From Nocardiopsis eucommiae (lineage in GTDB: Bacteria; Actinomycetota; Actinomycetes; Streptosporangiales; Streptosporangiaceae), in NCBI GenBank assembly GCA_018388625.1, contig CP074402.1, positions 2,666,001 to 2,730,000 of the forward strand: a DNA stretch of 64,000 nucleotides. The letters run 5' to 3'. The notes under the pieces were generated by a model. That model saw only the letters and a program-made list of their open reading frames with translations. It did not search any database and was not told the origin of the DNA. Positions 1 to 9,622 of this stretch are shown here, in pieces. The translations under genes and the position numbers were made by a program. Positions within the stretch are counted from its first letter, which is position 1. The number at the start of each line of letters is the position of its first letter.

Positions 1-73
1 GGTCGGGGGCCGCCAGTCTGATGGCCGGTTTCCCTGAGCGACACCGCCGCGTGCACGTGTCGGGGGACTGCGC

Positions 74-1359
74 TCACCGATCTCCGTCGCGGTGTCGACC
101 AGTTCCGGGACGGCGCGCTCGGCGCGGGTGAGGCGGTCGCCCGCCTCCCGCCCCACCGGCACGAGGACGATCCCGGGTGGGGGACCGCCGCCGTCCCGGG
201 ACGAACAGGAGCCCGAGCCCGGCGAGCACCGCCGCCACCACCGGGACGAGTCCGGGGGACGCGGCGACCGCCGCACCGCCGAGGACGCCGCCCAGCGCGG
301 CCCCGACGTACACCGAAGCGCTGTGCACCGCCACAGCCCGCGAAGCCGCGCGCGTGCCCGCGCGGTCGAGCATGAGTGTCTGGAGGCTTGGTGGTACGGC
401 CCACGCGGCGGCCGACCAGACCACCAGCAGGGGAACCACCGCCCACAGCGGAACCGGAGCGGTCGACCACAGCAGGGCCAGCGCGGACATCGTCAGGCAG
501 AAGAGCGTCACGGAGCCCCGGAGGGTGCGCAGCGGCCCGAAGCGGTCCACGAGGTGACCGGAGGCCTGTGCTCCCAGCAGCCCGCCGATCCCGGAGCACA
601 CGAGCAGCACGCCCAGGACGACGGGGGTGACGCCGGAGAGCCCGGCCAGGACCACCGCGACGTAGGTCTGGAAGGCGAGGTTCCCGGCCACGGTCAGGAC
701 GGTGATGACGAGGACGGCCGCCACGGTCCGGTCCACCAGGGGCCGCACCAGGTCGGACAGGGTGCGGTGCTCCTCTTCGACGAGGCCGCCGGGCAGGGTG
801 CGGGCGGCCAGGGCCAGTGCGACCAGGCCCAGCACCCCGCAGAACGCGAAGGTCGCCGGCCAGCCCCACAGGGAACCGATCCACGTCCCGAGGGGGACGC
901 CGAGCAGCACGGCGCCGGTCAGGCCGGTCATGACGGCCGCCAGGTGGCGGCCCCGGCGCTCCGGCGGGGCGAGGGTGCTCGCGAGCGCCAGGGCGGTGGG
1001 CAGGACCACCGCCGCCGCGAGCGCGGCCAGCACCCGCAGGGCCGTCAGCGTCAGGTAACCGTCGGCCAGGGGAGCGGCGACGTTGGCGGCGGCGAACACC
1101 GCCAGGGCGCAGAGCAGGGCCCTCCGCTGGGGAACCCGGGCGAACAGGACCGCCCACAGGGGGCGGCGAGCGCGTAGACGAGGGAGTACACGGTCACGAG
1201 CTGACCGGCGGCCGCCTCCGACACCGACATGGCGGAGGCGATCGCCGGGAGCACGCCGATGATCACGAAGTCGTCCGTCTGGACCGCGAACGCGGACAGC
1301 ACCAGGGGAGGAGCCACGGGGGAGGGAGGCGGGAACCAGGCATGGAATAAGGGTAACAT
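74..1359 (-). CDS. MFS transporter, probable drug efflux (frameshifted)
   Basis: Proton-driven efflux permease of the DHA1 type in the cytoplasmic membrane. The first helix region reads FAVQTDDFVIIGVLPAIA, followed by the usual loop motifs and about ten further hydrophobic segments. The length of about 425 residues fits a 12-TM protein. The ATG at 1359 is chosen because AGGGA lies about 6 bases upstream; longer versions begin with Pro-rich non-homologous sequence. The frame breaks in the C5 run at 1159-1163: one added C joins ...YALAAP to LWAVLFARVP. The C-terminal tail after helix 12 is long and Arg-rich, and a second frame error there is possible. Substrate unknown. Confidence 0.8.
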
Positions 1360-1478
1360 CTGTTTCCCTAAAGCCGAGGGTCCGGCCGGGAGTCTCCTCG
1401 GCGACGGGCCGTCGGCTCCCGGTGCCGGGGGCGCGACCACGGCGAGGGTCGTGTCACCGGCACCGCGGCCGTCCGGGT

Positions 1479-2354
1479 TCAGGCCTCGGGGATGTCGCGT
1501 CCGAAGGCCTCGGGCGTGATCGAACCGGGGTCGGGGCCTCGCCGGACACCGGTGTCGAGGGCGTCGATCGCGGTGAGCTGGTCGGTCGTGAGCTCGAAGT
1601 CGAACACGTCGAAGTTCGCGGCGATCCGTTCGGCCCTGACCGACTTCGGGATGGCGGACCGGCCCTCCTGCAGGTGCCAGCGGAGCATGACCTGGGCGGG
1701 TGTGCGCTCGTGGGCCGCCGCGATCTCCCGGATCAGGGGGTCGTCGAAGGTGGACCGCTCACCATGGCCCCGGTAGCTGGTGATGCCGCCGATCGGTGAC
1801 CAGGCCTGCGTCAGGACGCCTTGGTCGGTGTTGGCCCTCTGGGCGGCGGGCTGGGTGAAGTAGGGGTGCACCTCGATCTGGTTCACCGCGGGGACGATGT
1901 CGGTCCGTTCCAGCAGGTCGGCCAGGGTCTCGGGCGTGAAGTTGCTGACGCCGACCGCCCGGACGCGCCCGTCGTCGAGGAGGGTCTCCAGCGCCCTGTA
2001 GGCCTCGACGGTCAGGTCGAACCGCGACGGGACGGGCTGGTGGAGCAGGAGGAGGTCGATCCGCTCCACACCGAGCTTGCCCGCGCTCTTGTCGAAGGCG
2101 TGCAGAGTCTGGTCGTAGCCGTAGTCACTGATCCAGACCTTCGTCTCGACGAACACCTCGGACCGGTCCAGTCCCGAGCGGCGGATGCCCTCACCGACTT
2201 CGCGCTCGTTGAAGTACGCGGCCGCGGTGTCGATGAGCCGGTACCCGACCTGGAGGGCCTCGGCGACGGAGTCGGCGGTCTCCTCGGGCGGGTTTTGGTA
2301 GACACCGAAGCCCAGCGCGGGCATCTCCACGCCGTTGTTCAGGGTCAGGTTCAT
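1479..2354 (-). CDS. Aldo/keto reductase
   Basis: NAD(P)H-dependent carbonyl reductase of the AKR superfamily, about 291 residues, cytoplasmic (beta/alpha)8 barrel. The catalytic tetrad is visible: Asp and Tyr in DTAAAYFNE, Lys in ETKVW, His in LLLLHQP. The cofactor loop IPKSVRAERI is also present. It starts GFGVYQNPPEE as in the 2,5-diketo-gluconate reductase group. The ATG at 2354 is preceded by GGAAG, and an upstream extension of the frame has no family similarity. It is monocistronic and transcribed towards the MFS gene. The substrate cannot be told from sequence. Confidence 0.93.
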   Translation of the reverse strand: MNLTLNNGVEMPALGFGVYQNPPEETADSVAEALQVGYRLIDTAAAYFNEREVGEGIRRSGLDRSEVFVETKVWISDYGYDQTLHAFDKSAGKLGVERIDLLLLHQPVPSRFDLTVEAYRALETLLDDGRVRAVGVSNFTPETLADLLERTDIVPAVNQIEVHPYFTQPAAQRANTDQGVLTQAWSPIGGITSYRGHGERSTFDDPLIREIAAAHERTPAQVMLRWHLQEGRSAIPKSVRAERIAANFDVFDFELTTDQLTAIDALDTGVRRGPDPGSITPEAFGRDIPEA

Positions 2355-3213
2355 GTGCGTGCTTCCTTCGGTCGTCGGATCGGAGGTTCGGTGTCCGCCT
2401 CGGCACTCTCCGTGAGGGTCGGCCCGTTCATGATGTCGAAGGAAGGCGGGGACCTCCGCCCGTGGACGGGGGTCGGTGTGTCGCCCGGGTGCATGGGGGA
2501 GGACCCGGCATCCGGGAGGGCGCCGGATACACCTCTCGATGCACGTCGGCGTCCGCGCCGCCATCGAATGCCGCTAGGTAGTTCTGCATCATGTGTTATC
2601 GGCCATTGACCAATTCGGGCTGCTATTTCAAAGAATGTCGTGGTGGTGACGGCCGACGTGGCCTGAAAGGAGGACGCCTCGCCGGGAGGTCTGGCGCGAC
2701 GCGGAGGCGGCAGAGAAGAAGGCGTTGATCGAGGAACATTCCGCGGACTTCGCGCTCTTCGCCCAGGCCGGGGAGGTCAGGCCGGAGACGGCGCGCACGG
2801 TGCTCGCGCGTTTCGGGTCCCAGCGCGCCGGGCCGTCGCGCGAAGCGGGACCCCGGACGGGGGACGTGGAATAGTCGGTGGCATGACTGAAGCGACCGAC
2901 CGTTCCCGGTGCCCGACGAGCGTCACGGCGGCGCCGACCTTCCTCGAAACCGGGAGGGGGCGCAACCCGGCGCCGACGGTCCGGCCGCTCCACGGTGACC
3001 CCGCGTCCAGACACCGATCCGACACCCGCACCCCGCCGTCGCGCTGCTCCGTGTCGCCACCGTCGAAGGCCCGGGTGAGTCCCGTCGCACTGGTGCCTCC
3101 CCCGGCGAACCGCTCATGCGGAACGATAAAGTGCGGGAGGAAGGATCCCGACGGGACGGCCCGCCGGACGAGCACACGAGCAGGGACGGCCCAGCAGAAT
3201 CGGGTACCCACCC
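2355..3213. other. Intergenic region between aldo/keto reductase and chaA-like gene
   Basis: No convincing gene. It must hold the divergent promoters of the flanking genes, but no clean -35/-10 pair was found. An open stretch at 2650-2874 (+) ending ...PETARTVLARFGS has coding-like composition but no start codon, and is discussed with the rejected items. Confidence 0.5.
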
Positions 3214-4380
3214 GTGCGAACTCAGCACATGCTCCGCGGAGTCCTGACGCCTGCGGCGATCATCCGACTGGTCCTGGGCTGGGGCGCGTTCCTCGTGACC
3301 CTCGTCGCCCAGCCGTACCTGACCGCGCACCTGCCGACCCCGGCGCTGGTCGCGGTCCTGGGCGCCATCGTCGCCGTCATCGTGGTGTGCGCCTTCGGCG
3401 TCGTCGTCGAGGCCGAGCACCTGGCCCACCGGCTCGGCGACCCCTACGGCACACTCGTCCTCACCCTCTCGATCGTGCTGATCGAGGTCATCCTCATCTC
3501 CGCCGTCATGCTCGGTCCCGGTGAGCACACCACGATCGCGCGTGACTCCGTGATGGCCGTGTCGATGATCATCCTCAACCTCGTCGTCGGGGTGTCCCTG
3601 CTCCTCGGCGGGCTGCGCCACAGGGACGTCCGCGCCAACAGCACCGGAGTCTCCACCTACCTGTCGCTGCTCGTGGTGCTCGGCACCGTCGCGTTCGCGC
3701 TGCCCGGCCTCATCGGTGAGGGCGGCGCCTACACGGCCGGGCAGGAGATCCCGATCATCATCCTCACGGTGATCCTCTACGTCGCCTTCCTCGCGCGGCA
3801 GATGGGGGCCCAGCGCGACGACTTCAAGGAAGTCGTCTCCGTGACGGGCGCCCCGCTGGCCGGGGAGACGGGAACCCGGGAAGTGGAGCCGGAGCGCACC
3901 TCGGTCCTCGCCGTCATCTCGGAACACCGGGCCGAGGTGGTCGCCCGCGCGCTCGTGCTCGTGCTGACCGTGATCCCGATCGTGTTGCTGTCCCACGACA
4001 TGGCCAGCCTCCTTGACGACGGCCTCGACCGCGCGGGCGCCCCGATCGCGCTCTCCGGCATCCTCATCGCGATGATCGTGTTCCTGCCCGAGACCCTGAC
4101 CGCGATCCGCGCCGCGCTCGGCGGCGAGGTCCAGCGCGTGAGCAACCTCTGCCACGGGGCGCTCGTGTCCACCGTCGGACTCACGATCCCCGCGGTCCTC
4201 ACGATCGGGCTCCTCACCGGGCAGACCGTCGTCCTCGCGGAGGACCCGACCAACCTGGTGCTGCTCGGCGTCACGCTGCTGCTGACCGTGACGACCTTCT
4301 CGGGGAAGCGCGTGACGGCCCTGCACGGTGCCGCGCACCTCATGGTCTTCGTGCTCTACGGCATGACCGTGTTCGCCTGA
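3214..4380 (+). CDS. chaA: Calcium/proton antiporter, ChaA-type
   Basis: Cation/proton antiporter of the CaCA superfamily, ChaA branch, exporting Ca2+ or Na+ in exchange for protons at the cytoplasmic membrane. About 388 residues with roughly 11 hydrophobic segments. The first alpha-repeat signature is seen as GDPYGTLVLTLSIVLIEV and the second as FLPETLTAIRAAL, each supplying the acidic residue used for cation exchange. The GTG at 3214 gives the full N-terminus; ATG 3229 is an alternative, and neither has a strong ribosome site. It stands alone and is followed directly by a perfect inverted repeat that probably ends transcription. Confidence 0.88.
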   Translation: MRTQHMLRGVLTPAAIIRLVLGWGAFLVTLVAQPYLTAHLPTPALVAVLGAIVAVIVVCAFGVVVEAEHLAHRLGDPYGTLVLTLSIVLIEVILISAVMLGPGEHTTIARDSVMAVSMIILNLVVGVSLLLGGLRHRDVRANSTGVSTYLSLLVVLGTVAFALPGLIGEGGAYTAGQEIPIIILTVILYVAFLARQMGAQRDDFKEVVSVTGAPLAGETGTREVEPERTSVLAVISEHRAEVVARALVLVLTVIPIVLLSHDMASLLDDGLDRAGAPIALSGILIAMIVFLPETLTAIRAALGGEVQRVSNLCHGALVSTVGLTIPAVLTIGLLTGQTVVLAEDPTNLVLLGVTLLLTVTTFSGKRVTALHGAAHLMVFVLYGMTVFA

Positions 4381-4420
4381 GGTGCGTGGCCCCGCGACGA
4401 TCGTCGCGGGGCCACGCACC
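4381..4420 (+). terminator. Perfect 40-bp palindrome, probable terminator
   Basis: Starting immediately after the chaA stop, two 20-base arms pair without mismatch (GGTGCGTGGCCCCGCG... against its complement). There is no T-tract, as is common for actinomycete terminators. Being symmetric, it would work from both sides. Confidence 0.75.
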
Positions 4421-4651
4421 CGGGTCGGGCGTCTGGCCGGGCCGATCACCACTCGGGTTCGGGAGGAGTTCGGAATGGTTTGCAATGAAAAGCACTTTTG
4501 TTCCGGGTATTCTCCCTTGCATTGTTCGGATCAACCCCTTCTCATGATTCGCGACAAGTGTCATGATGGGATCACCCCCTTAGGTGGAACCGTTTCCTTT
4601 TCTCCGCATCCTGCGATTCCTCCGTCAGCGTCATGAAAAAGGAGCGCCCCC

Positions 4652-4978
4652 ATGAGCGGTACCGTCGTCGATGTCACCGACGCGGACTTCGAAAGCAAGG
4701 TCGTCCAGGTAACCGGTCCCGTGCTCGCGGTCTTCCGGGCCGAATGGAGCGCCCCCTGCCGCGCTCTCGATCCGATCCTCACCGATGTCGCCCGCGAGTA
4801 CGAGGGCCGGGCGACGATCGCCCGGCTCGACATCGACCAGAGCCCCGAGACGCCACCCAAGTACGGCATCACCGCCATTCCCACCCTGCACGTCTTCAAG
4901 GGCGGACAGATCGTCGGCACCTGGATCGGCCCCGCCGACAGGAACCGCGTGGTCGCCCTGATCGAACCGCACCTGTAG
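4652..4978 (+). CDS. Thioredoxin-like protein lacking the nucleophilic cysteine
   Basis: A 108-residue, single-domain thioredoxin fold: beta strand PVLAVFRAEW, active-site turn, helix, RLDIDQSPE, the cis-proline signature GITAIPTLHVFKGG, and a C-terminal helix. The active site reads W-S-A-P-C where thioredoxins have W-C-G-P-C. Codons TGG AGC GCC CCC TGC show that the first, nucleophilic Cys is Ser while the resolving Cys is kept, so normal disulfide reduction is unlikely. AAAGGAGC lies 9 bases upstream of the ATG. The upstream 200 bases are AT-richer and probably contain its promoter. It is followed 160 bases later by an acyl-CoA synthetase. A binding or chaperone role is inference. Confidence 0.88.
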   Translation: MSGTVVDVTDADFESKVVQVTGPVLAVFRAEWSAPCRALDPILTDVAREYEGRATIARLDIDQSPETPPKYGITAIPTLHVFKGGQIVGTWIGPADRNRVVALIEPHL

Positions 4979-5138
4979 GACGTCCCGCCCGGCGGGTCCG
5001 CCTGGTCCCGGCAGCCGCACGGGCCTCCGGGCGGCGGAGGTTGGTACCTCCCTTGCCGGGGCGATCCCGGGGCAACAGGATGGGTTCCTGTGTGCGCGGT
5101 CCGGCTCCCACCGGGCCGCACCAACGGGAAGAGGTGCC

Positions 5139-6685
5139 ATGACCGCATTGACGACCTCCAGTCGCGTGGACGACATCCTTCGTCGGAGCGCGGCCAGAAC
5201 CCCCACGAACACCGCCGTGGTCTTCGCCGACCGCGTGTGGACCTACGCCGGACTCGACGAGGCCGTCACCCGGGCCGCCGCGCGTCTGCTGGCGACGGGC
5301 GCGGTCAAGGGGGACCGTGTCGCGGCCTACGGAAGGAACTCCGACGCCTATCTGATCGGTTTCCTGGCCTGCGCGCGTGCCGGACTCGTGCACGTGCCCA
5401 TCAACTTCGCCCTCCGGGGCGTGGAACTGGCCTACCTGCTGGAGCAGTCCGGCAGCACGATGGCCCTGGTGGACCCCTCGCTGAGGGCGGCGGTGGACGC
5501 CCTGCGCACCGAGACCGGTGTGGAGCAGGTGCTGGAGCTGCGCGACGCCCCCGGTTCGCTGCTGGAGGATGCCTCGGAGGGGTCCGTACCCGAACTGGAC
5601 GTCGAGGTGGCCGACACCGACCTGGTCCAGCTCCTGTACACCTCCGGCACCACGTCCAGACCCAAGGGCGCCATGATGACCCACCGGGCTCTGGTGCACG
5701 AGTACCTGTCGTGCCTGGTGGGGCTGGATCTCGACGCGGGGGACAACCCCTGCACGCGATGCCCCTGTACCACTCCGCGCAGCTGCACGTCTTCCTCATG
5801 CCGTGGCTGGCGGTCGGCGCCCGCAACACCCTGGTGGAGGCGCCCGACCCCACGGACCTGCTGAACCGGATCGAGGCCGACGGGCACGGGGCGTTCTTCG
5901 CCGCGCCGACGCTGTGGGTGGCGATGGCCAACCACCCCTCGTTCGGTGAGCGCGACCTGTCCAGCCTGCGCAAGGCCTACTACGGGGCCTCCGTCATGCC
6001 CGGACCGGTCCTGGACCGGCTCCGCTCCGCCCTACCGGACCTGGGCTTCTACAACTGCTTCGGCCAGAGTGAGATCGGCCCGCTGGCCACGGTGCTGCGC
6101 CCCGAGGACCACGCCGACCGGCCCGCGTCGGCCGGACGCTCCACCCTGTTCGTGGAGCTGCGTGTGGTGGACGAGCACGGCGCGCAGGTCGCGCCGGGCG
6201 AGCTCGGTGAGGTGGTCTACCGGTCGCCGCAGCTGTGCCTCGGGTACTGGGACAAGCCCGAGGAGACCGAGGAGGCCTTCCGTGACGGGTGGTTCCACTC
6301 CGGCGACCTGGTGCGTGCGGACGCCGAGGGGTACATCGAGGTCGTGGACCGGATCAAGGACGTCATCAACACCGGCGGGGTGCTGGTGGCCTCGCGCGAG
6401 ATCGAGGACGTGCTGTTCGCGCACCCGGGGGTGGCCGAGGCCGCCGTGGTCGGTGTGGCCGACGCGAAGTGGATCGAGGCGGTGACGGCCTACGTCGTGC
6501 CCTCGGCGGACACAGACAGCGAGGCACTGCCCGATCTCCTGGTGAAGCACGTGCGCGAGCATCTGGCACCGTTCAAGGTGCCCAAAGCGGTGCGCCTGGT
6601 GGAGGAGCTGCCGCGCAACGCCTCGGGCAAGATCCTCAAGCGCGAACTCCGCGAACTCCGCGACCGCCCGGCCTCGACCGCCTAG
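5139..6685 (+). CDS. Acyl-CoA synthetase / AMP-dependent ligase (frameshifted)
   Basis: ANL-superfamily enzyme activating a carboxylic acid as acyl-AMP and then CoA thioester. Motifs in order: P-loop YTSGTTSRPKGAMMTH, YNCFGQSEIGP, the hinge HSGDLVRADAEGYIEVVDRIKDVI, and the C-terminal lysine motif PRNASGKILKREL. About 515 residues, full length. The ATG at 5139 follows GAAGAGG. The frame breaks in the C4 run at 5747-5750; one extra C restores DNPLHAMPLYH. Relatives are FadD-type ligases. It could supply an acyl group to the neighbouring biosynthetic region, but the two gene sets are convergent and the link is inference. Confidence 0.85.
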
Positions 6686-6880
6686 GCCCCCGGTCACCGC
6701 ACTCCGGGTCTCGGGCGATCGACACGGCGGCGACCCTCGGACACCACTCACGTCGCCCGAGCAGTAAAGGAGGACGCGGTCTCCAGGGGCGTGTTCGCCG
6801 GTGCGGGGGCGCGGTGCGCGTTGGAACCTCCGGGGGCCGCGGGGCCAGGGGGACGGAACCGGGCACCCGCGGCCCTGCGG

Positions 6881-8304
6881 TCACCCCTCCGTGACCGCTC
6901 CCTGGAGGGCCTTCCACGCCTCGACCACGTGGTGGTCGCGGGTGAACGTCCCTCCCGTCGCGAACCGGAGGAACACGCGCCCGTCCGCTTCGGAGTGGGT
7001 CAGGAACGTCGTCCCCTCGGCGTTGACGGTCTCCATGAGCCGGTGCTGCGCCTCGCTGGTCCCGCCGTCCGCCGTCAGACGGAAGCACACGAGCCCCAGG
7101 CACGGATCCCGGGTCAGCTCGAACCGGTCGTCGGCGCGGACCAGGTCCGCGAACAGCCGGGCGTGCTCGACGCCGACGCGCACGTGGTCGCGCAGGCCCG
7201 CGACGCCGTACCAGCGCAGGACCGACCACAGCTTCAAAGCGCGGAAGCGCCGCCCCAGCGGGATCTGCCAGTGCCGGAAGTCGGTCACCCTCCCGGAATC
7301 GGACGCGCTGTTGCGCAGGTACTCGGGCAGCACGCTCAGCGCTCCCGTGAGGGCCTCGCGGTCGGCCACCCAGAACAGGTCGCAGTCGAAGTTGGTCAGC
7401 AGCCACTTGTGCGGGTTCGTACAGTACGAGTCCGCGTACCCGACCCCGTCGTTGACCCAGCGCAGTTCCTCACACACCGCGGCCACACCGGCGTACGCGG
7501 CGTCGACGTGCAGCCACACGCCGTGGCTCCGGCAGACGGCTCCGACCTCCTCCAGCGGGTCGAAGGCCAGGGCGGAGGTCGTCCCGCGTGTGGCCACGAC
7601 CATCAGTGGCGTGACGCCGTCGCCCCGGTCCGCCTCGATCCGGGCGCGCAGCTCCTCCGGGAGCATGGAGCCGTCCGACCCGGTGGCGACGGTGCGGACC
7701 GACCCCAGGCCCAGTCCCGCGATGACGGCGGCCTTCGTGGCCGCGGAGTGGGTCTCGCTGGTGAGGTACACCGCGTAGCGCCGACCGCCGGTCCCGGTCT
7801 CGCGGCTGCGCCCCTCGGTGGCCCTCTGCAACGCGGCCAGGACCGCCACCAGGACGGCGCTGGAGGCGGTGTCCTGGATGACCCCGCCGTCGCGGAACCG
7901 TTCCGGCAGTCCGAGGGCCCGCCGCGTCCACTCCAGCATCTGCTGCTCGACCTCGGTGCACGCCGGGCTGGTGTTCCAGTTCATGCCCTGGACACCGAGC
8001 CCCGAGGCGAGGAGGTCCCCCAGGACGGCGGGGCCGGAGGCGTTGGCCGGGAAGTAGCCGAAGAAGCGCGGGTGCTGCCAGTGCAGGAGCGCCGGGGCGA
8101 CCACGTCCTCCATGTCCTGGAGGAGACGTTCGAAGGGCTCGCCGGACTCCGGCGGGTCCTGGGGAGCCGCGCGCGCACGGAACCCGGCTCCACCGGACCG
8201 GCGACGGGACGGCTCTCCAGGCTCTCCCAGTAGTCGGCGATCCAGTCGATCGTCCGGTACCCGTGCTCCCGGAACTCCTGCGGGCTCATGTGGGCGTCGT
8301 TCAC
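6881..8304 (-). CDS. PLP-dependent aromatic L-amino acid decarboxylase (frameshifted)
   Basis: Group II PLP decarboxylase (DDC/AADC family), about 475 residues. It decarboxylates aromatic amino acids such as Trp, Tyr or Dopa. Evidence: N-terminal YRTIDWIADYWESLESRPV, HPRFFGYFPAN, WLHVDAAYAG, and the cofactor lysine in NPHKWLLTNFDCDLFW. The GTG at 8304 is chosen because AAGGAG sits 8 bases upstream and the codon overlaps the TGA of the preceding haem-enzyme gene (GTGA), indicating translational coupling. The frame breaks at the G4 run 8161-8164. Coupling suggests it acts with the dioxygenase-like protein on a tryptophan-derived intermediate (inference). Confidence 0.87.
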
Positions 8305-9479
8305 AGCAGCGGCTCCTTGAGATGGCGGGCGAGGTAGCGCACCCCGTCGGTGCCTCCCGTACCGGGCACGTCACCGATGATCCTCTTCGCGACTCCGTAG
8401 TGGGTGTGCTTCCACCTGGCCCACTGCTCGTTGACGGCCTCGACGCCGCGTCGCCTCCGTTCGTCGGGCGGGGCCGCGCGGAGCGTGTCCCCCAGGGAGG
8501 GTGCGGGTGCCGGGACCGCGTCCAGACCGACCGCACCGACGGTCTCCGCGCGCACTCCGGCCGTGCCCCGGCAACGGCGCTCCAGGCGGGCGAACCCCTC
8601 CGACTGCAACGCGCCGGTACCGGCGGTGGCCGCGCGGATGGTCGCGAACTGGCCGGGGTCGATCAGCGCGACCAGGCGGAAGCAGCGACGGGCGTGGGCG
8701 AGGGCGTCGGTGATCCCCGCGAGCGATACCTCCAGGGCGTGAGGATCCGGCTCGCTCGCCAGCGCCGCCTCGTGGGCCGCTGCGGCGTACTCGGCAGCCA
8801 GGACGGCGAGCAGCTCCATGACCTGGACCGACCGGAGGAACAGCGGCTCGTCCGGCTCCAGGGTCGCCACCGGAACGGTCCCCTCCACCAGGAGGGCGAG
8901 CGTGGGCGGCAGGCCCGCACCGTCGTCGGACAACAACCGGTTGCACCGCCGCACGGCCTCCGGGGGCGACTCCGGGGACACGTCGTCGCGGGCACCGGTC
9001 CAGCCGGGGGCCGGGGTGAGCCCCCGCGCGAACCTCGTCGCGGCGACCAGGAGCGAACGCCGTCGGCCGTCGTCGCCCTCGCGCAGGCCGCGCCGCAGTT
9101 CGTGACGGATCATGTCCGCGGCCAGCAACGCGGAGATCCTGGTCAGGCGGTCGGGAAGGTCGCCCAGACGGCACCACCGCTCGAGCAGGGTCGTCATCGT
9201 GTAGGTGCCGTAGGAGGGTGCCCCGCGTGCCCGGCTGGTCAGGCACTCCAGCCACAGGGTGGTCACCCACTCCGCGCCACCCGGCTCGGGGTCCCTCTTG
9301 CGCGCCTGCTCCCAGGTGTGGACCAGCAGGTCGTTCAGTGCGTGGGGGAGTCGGTTGATCCCGTGTGCGCGGACCGCCCCGACGACGGCCCGGTGGGGGA
9401 ACTCGTACGACGCGGACGGGCGGTCCCGGAGCACCCAGGCCTCCAGGGCACGCCCCGCGCTCTCACTGACGGTGGTCAT
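8301..9479 (-). CDS. Haem protein of the tryptophan 2,3-dioxygenase / PrnB superfamily
   Basis: 392 residues, intact. The C-terminal part carries the superfamily block W-x3-H-x3-V-x-R-x-IG followed by GTGG (seen as WKHTHYGVAKRIIG then GTGGTDGVRYL), which holds the proximal haem ligand in TDO. The N-terminal HQ-x2-EL distal-histidine motif of true TDOs is not visible. The protein may therefore be closer to PrnB-like enzymes that rearrange the indole ring than to kynurenine-pathway TDO. ATG 9479 has GGAGAG upstream. Its stop overlaps the decarboxylase start. Family placement is from memory of motifs; the reaction is not predictable. Confidence 0.72.
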   Translation of the reverse strand: MTTVSESAGRALEAWVLRDRPSASYEFPHRAVVGAVRAHGINRLPHALNDLLVHTWEQARKRDPEPGGAEWVTTLWLECLTSRARGAPSYGTYTMTTLLERWCRLGDLPDRLTRISALLAADMIRHELRRGLREGDDGRRRSLLVAATRFARGLTPAPGWTGARDDVSPESPPEAVRRCNRLLSDDGAGLPPTLALLVEGTVPVATLEPDEPLFLRSVQVMELLAVLAAEYAAAAHEAALASEPDPHALEVSLAGITDALAHARRCFRLVALIDPGQFATIRAATAGTGALQSEGFARLERRCRGTAGVRAETVGAVGLDAVPAPAPSLGDTLRAAPPDERRRRGVEAVNEQWARWKHTHYGVAKRIIGDVPGTGGTDGVRYLARHLKEPLL

Positions 9480-9500
9480 GGTTGGGGATCTCTCCAGCCG

Positions 9501-9534
9501 GGGTGCGGCTCCGGTTCCTCCGGAGGCCGCACCC
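9501..9534 (-). terminator. GC-rich hairpin between carbamoyltransferase and haem-protein genes
   Basis: Arms GGGTGCGGCTCCGG and CCGGAGCCGCACCC-like (9501-9514 and 9520-9534, one bulged base) enclose a 5-base loop. It lies in the 143-base gap downstream of the carbamoyltransferase and just upstream of the next start codon. It could be a terminator, or an attenuator that lowers expression of the last two genes. Confidence 0.55.
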
Positions 9535-9622
9535 GATCACGTGGTCGGAATCCGTGACGGAGCCGCACACCCCGCCACGTACTGGCTTCGGCGTCGCCGC
9601 CCGGTCCCGGTGCCGTCGTCGC

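Noticed and set aside
2650-2874. Open frame on the plus strand (ends ETARTVLARFGS...) with coding-like composition
   Set aside because: No start codon, an in-frame stop just upstream and no family recognised. It could be the tail of a frameshifted small gene, but I cannot support it.
2883-3524. Plus-strand frame overlapping the start of chaA
   Set aside because: Arg/Pro-rich shadow with no motif; the ChaA frame is clearly real.
6711-6760. TCGGGCGA ... TCGCCCGA inverted repeat after the acyl-CoA synthetase
   Set aside because: Loop of 34 bases is too long to call a terminator with confidence.
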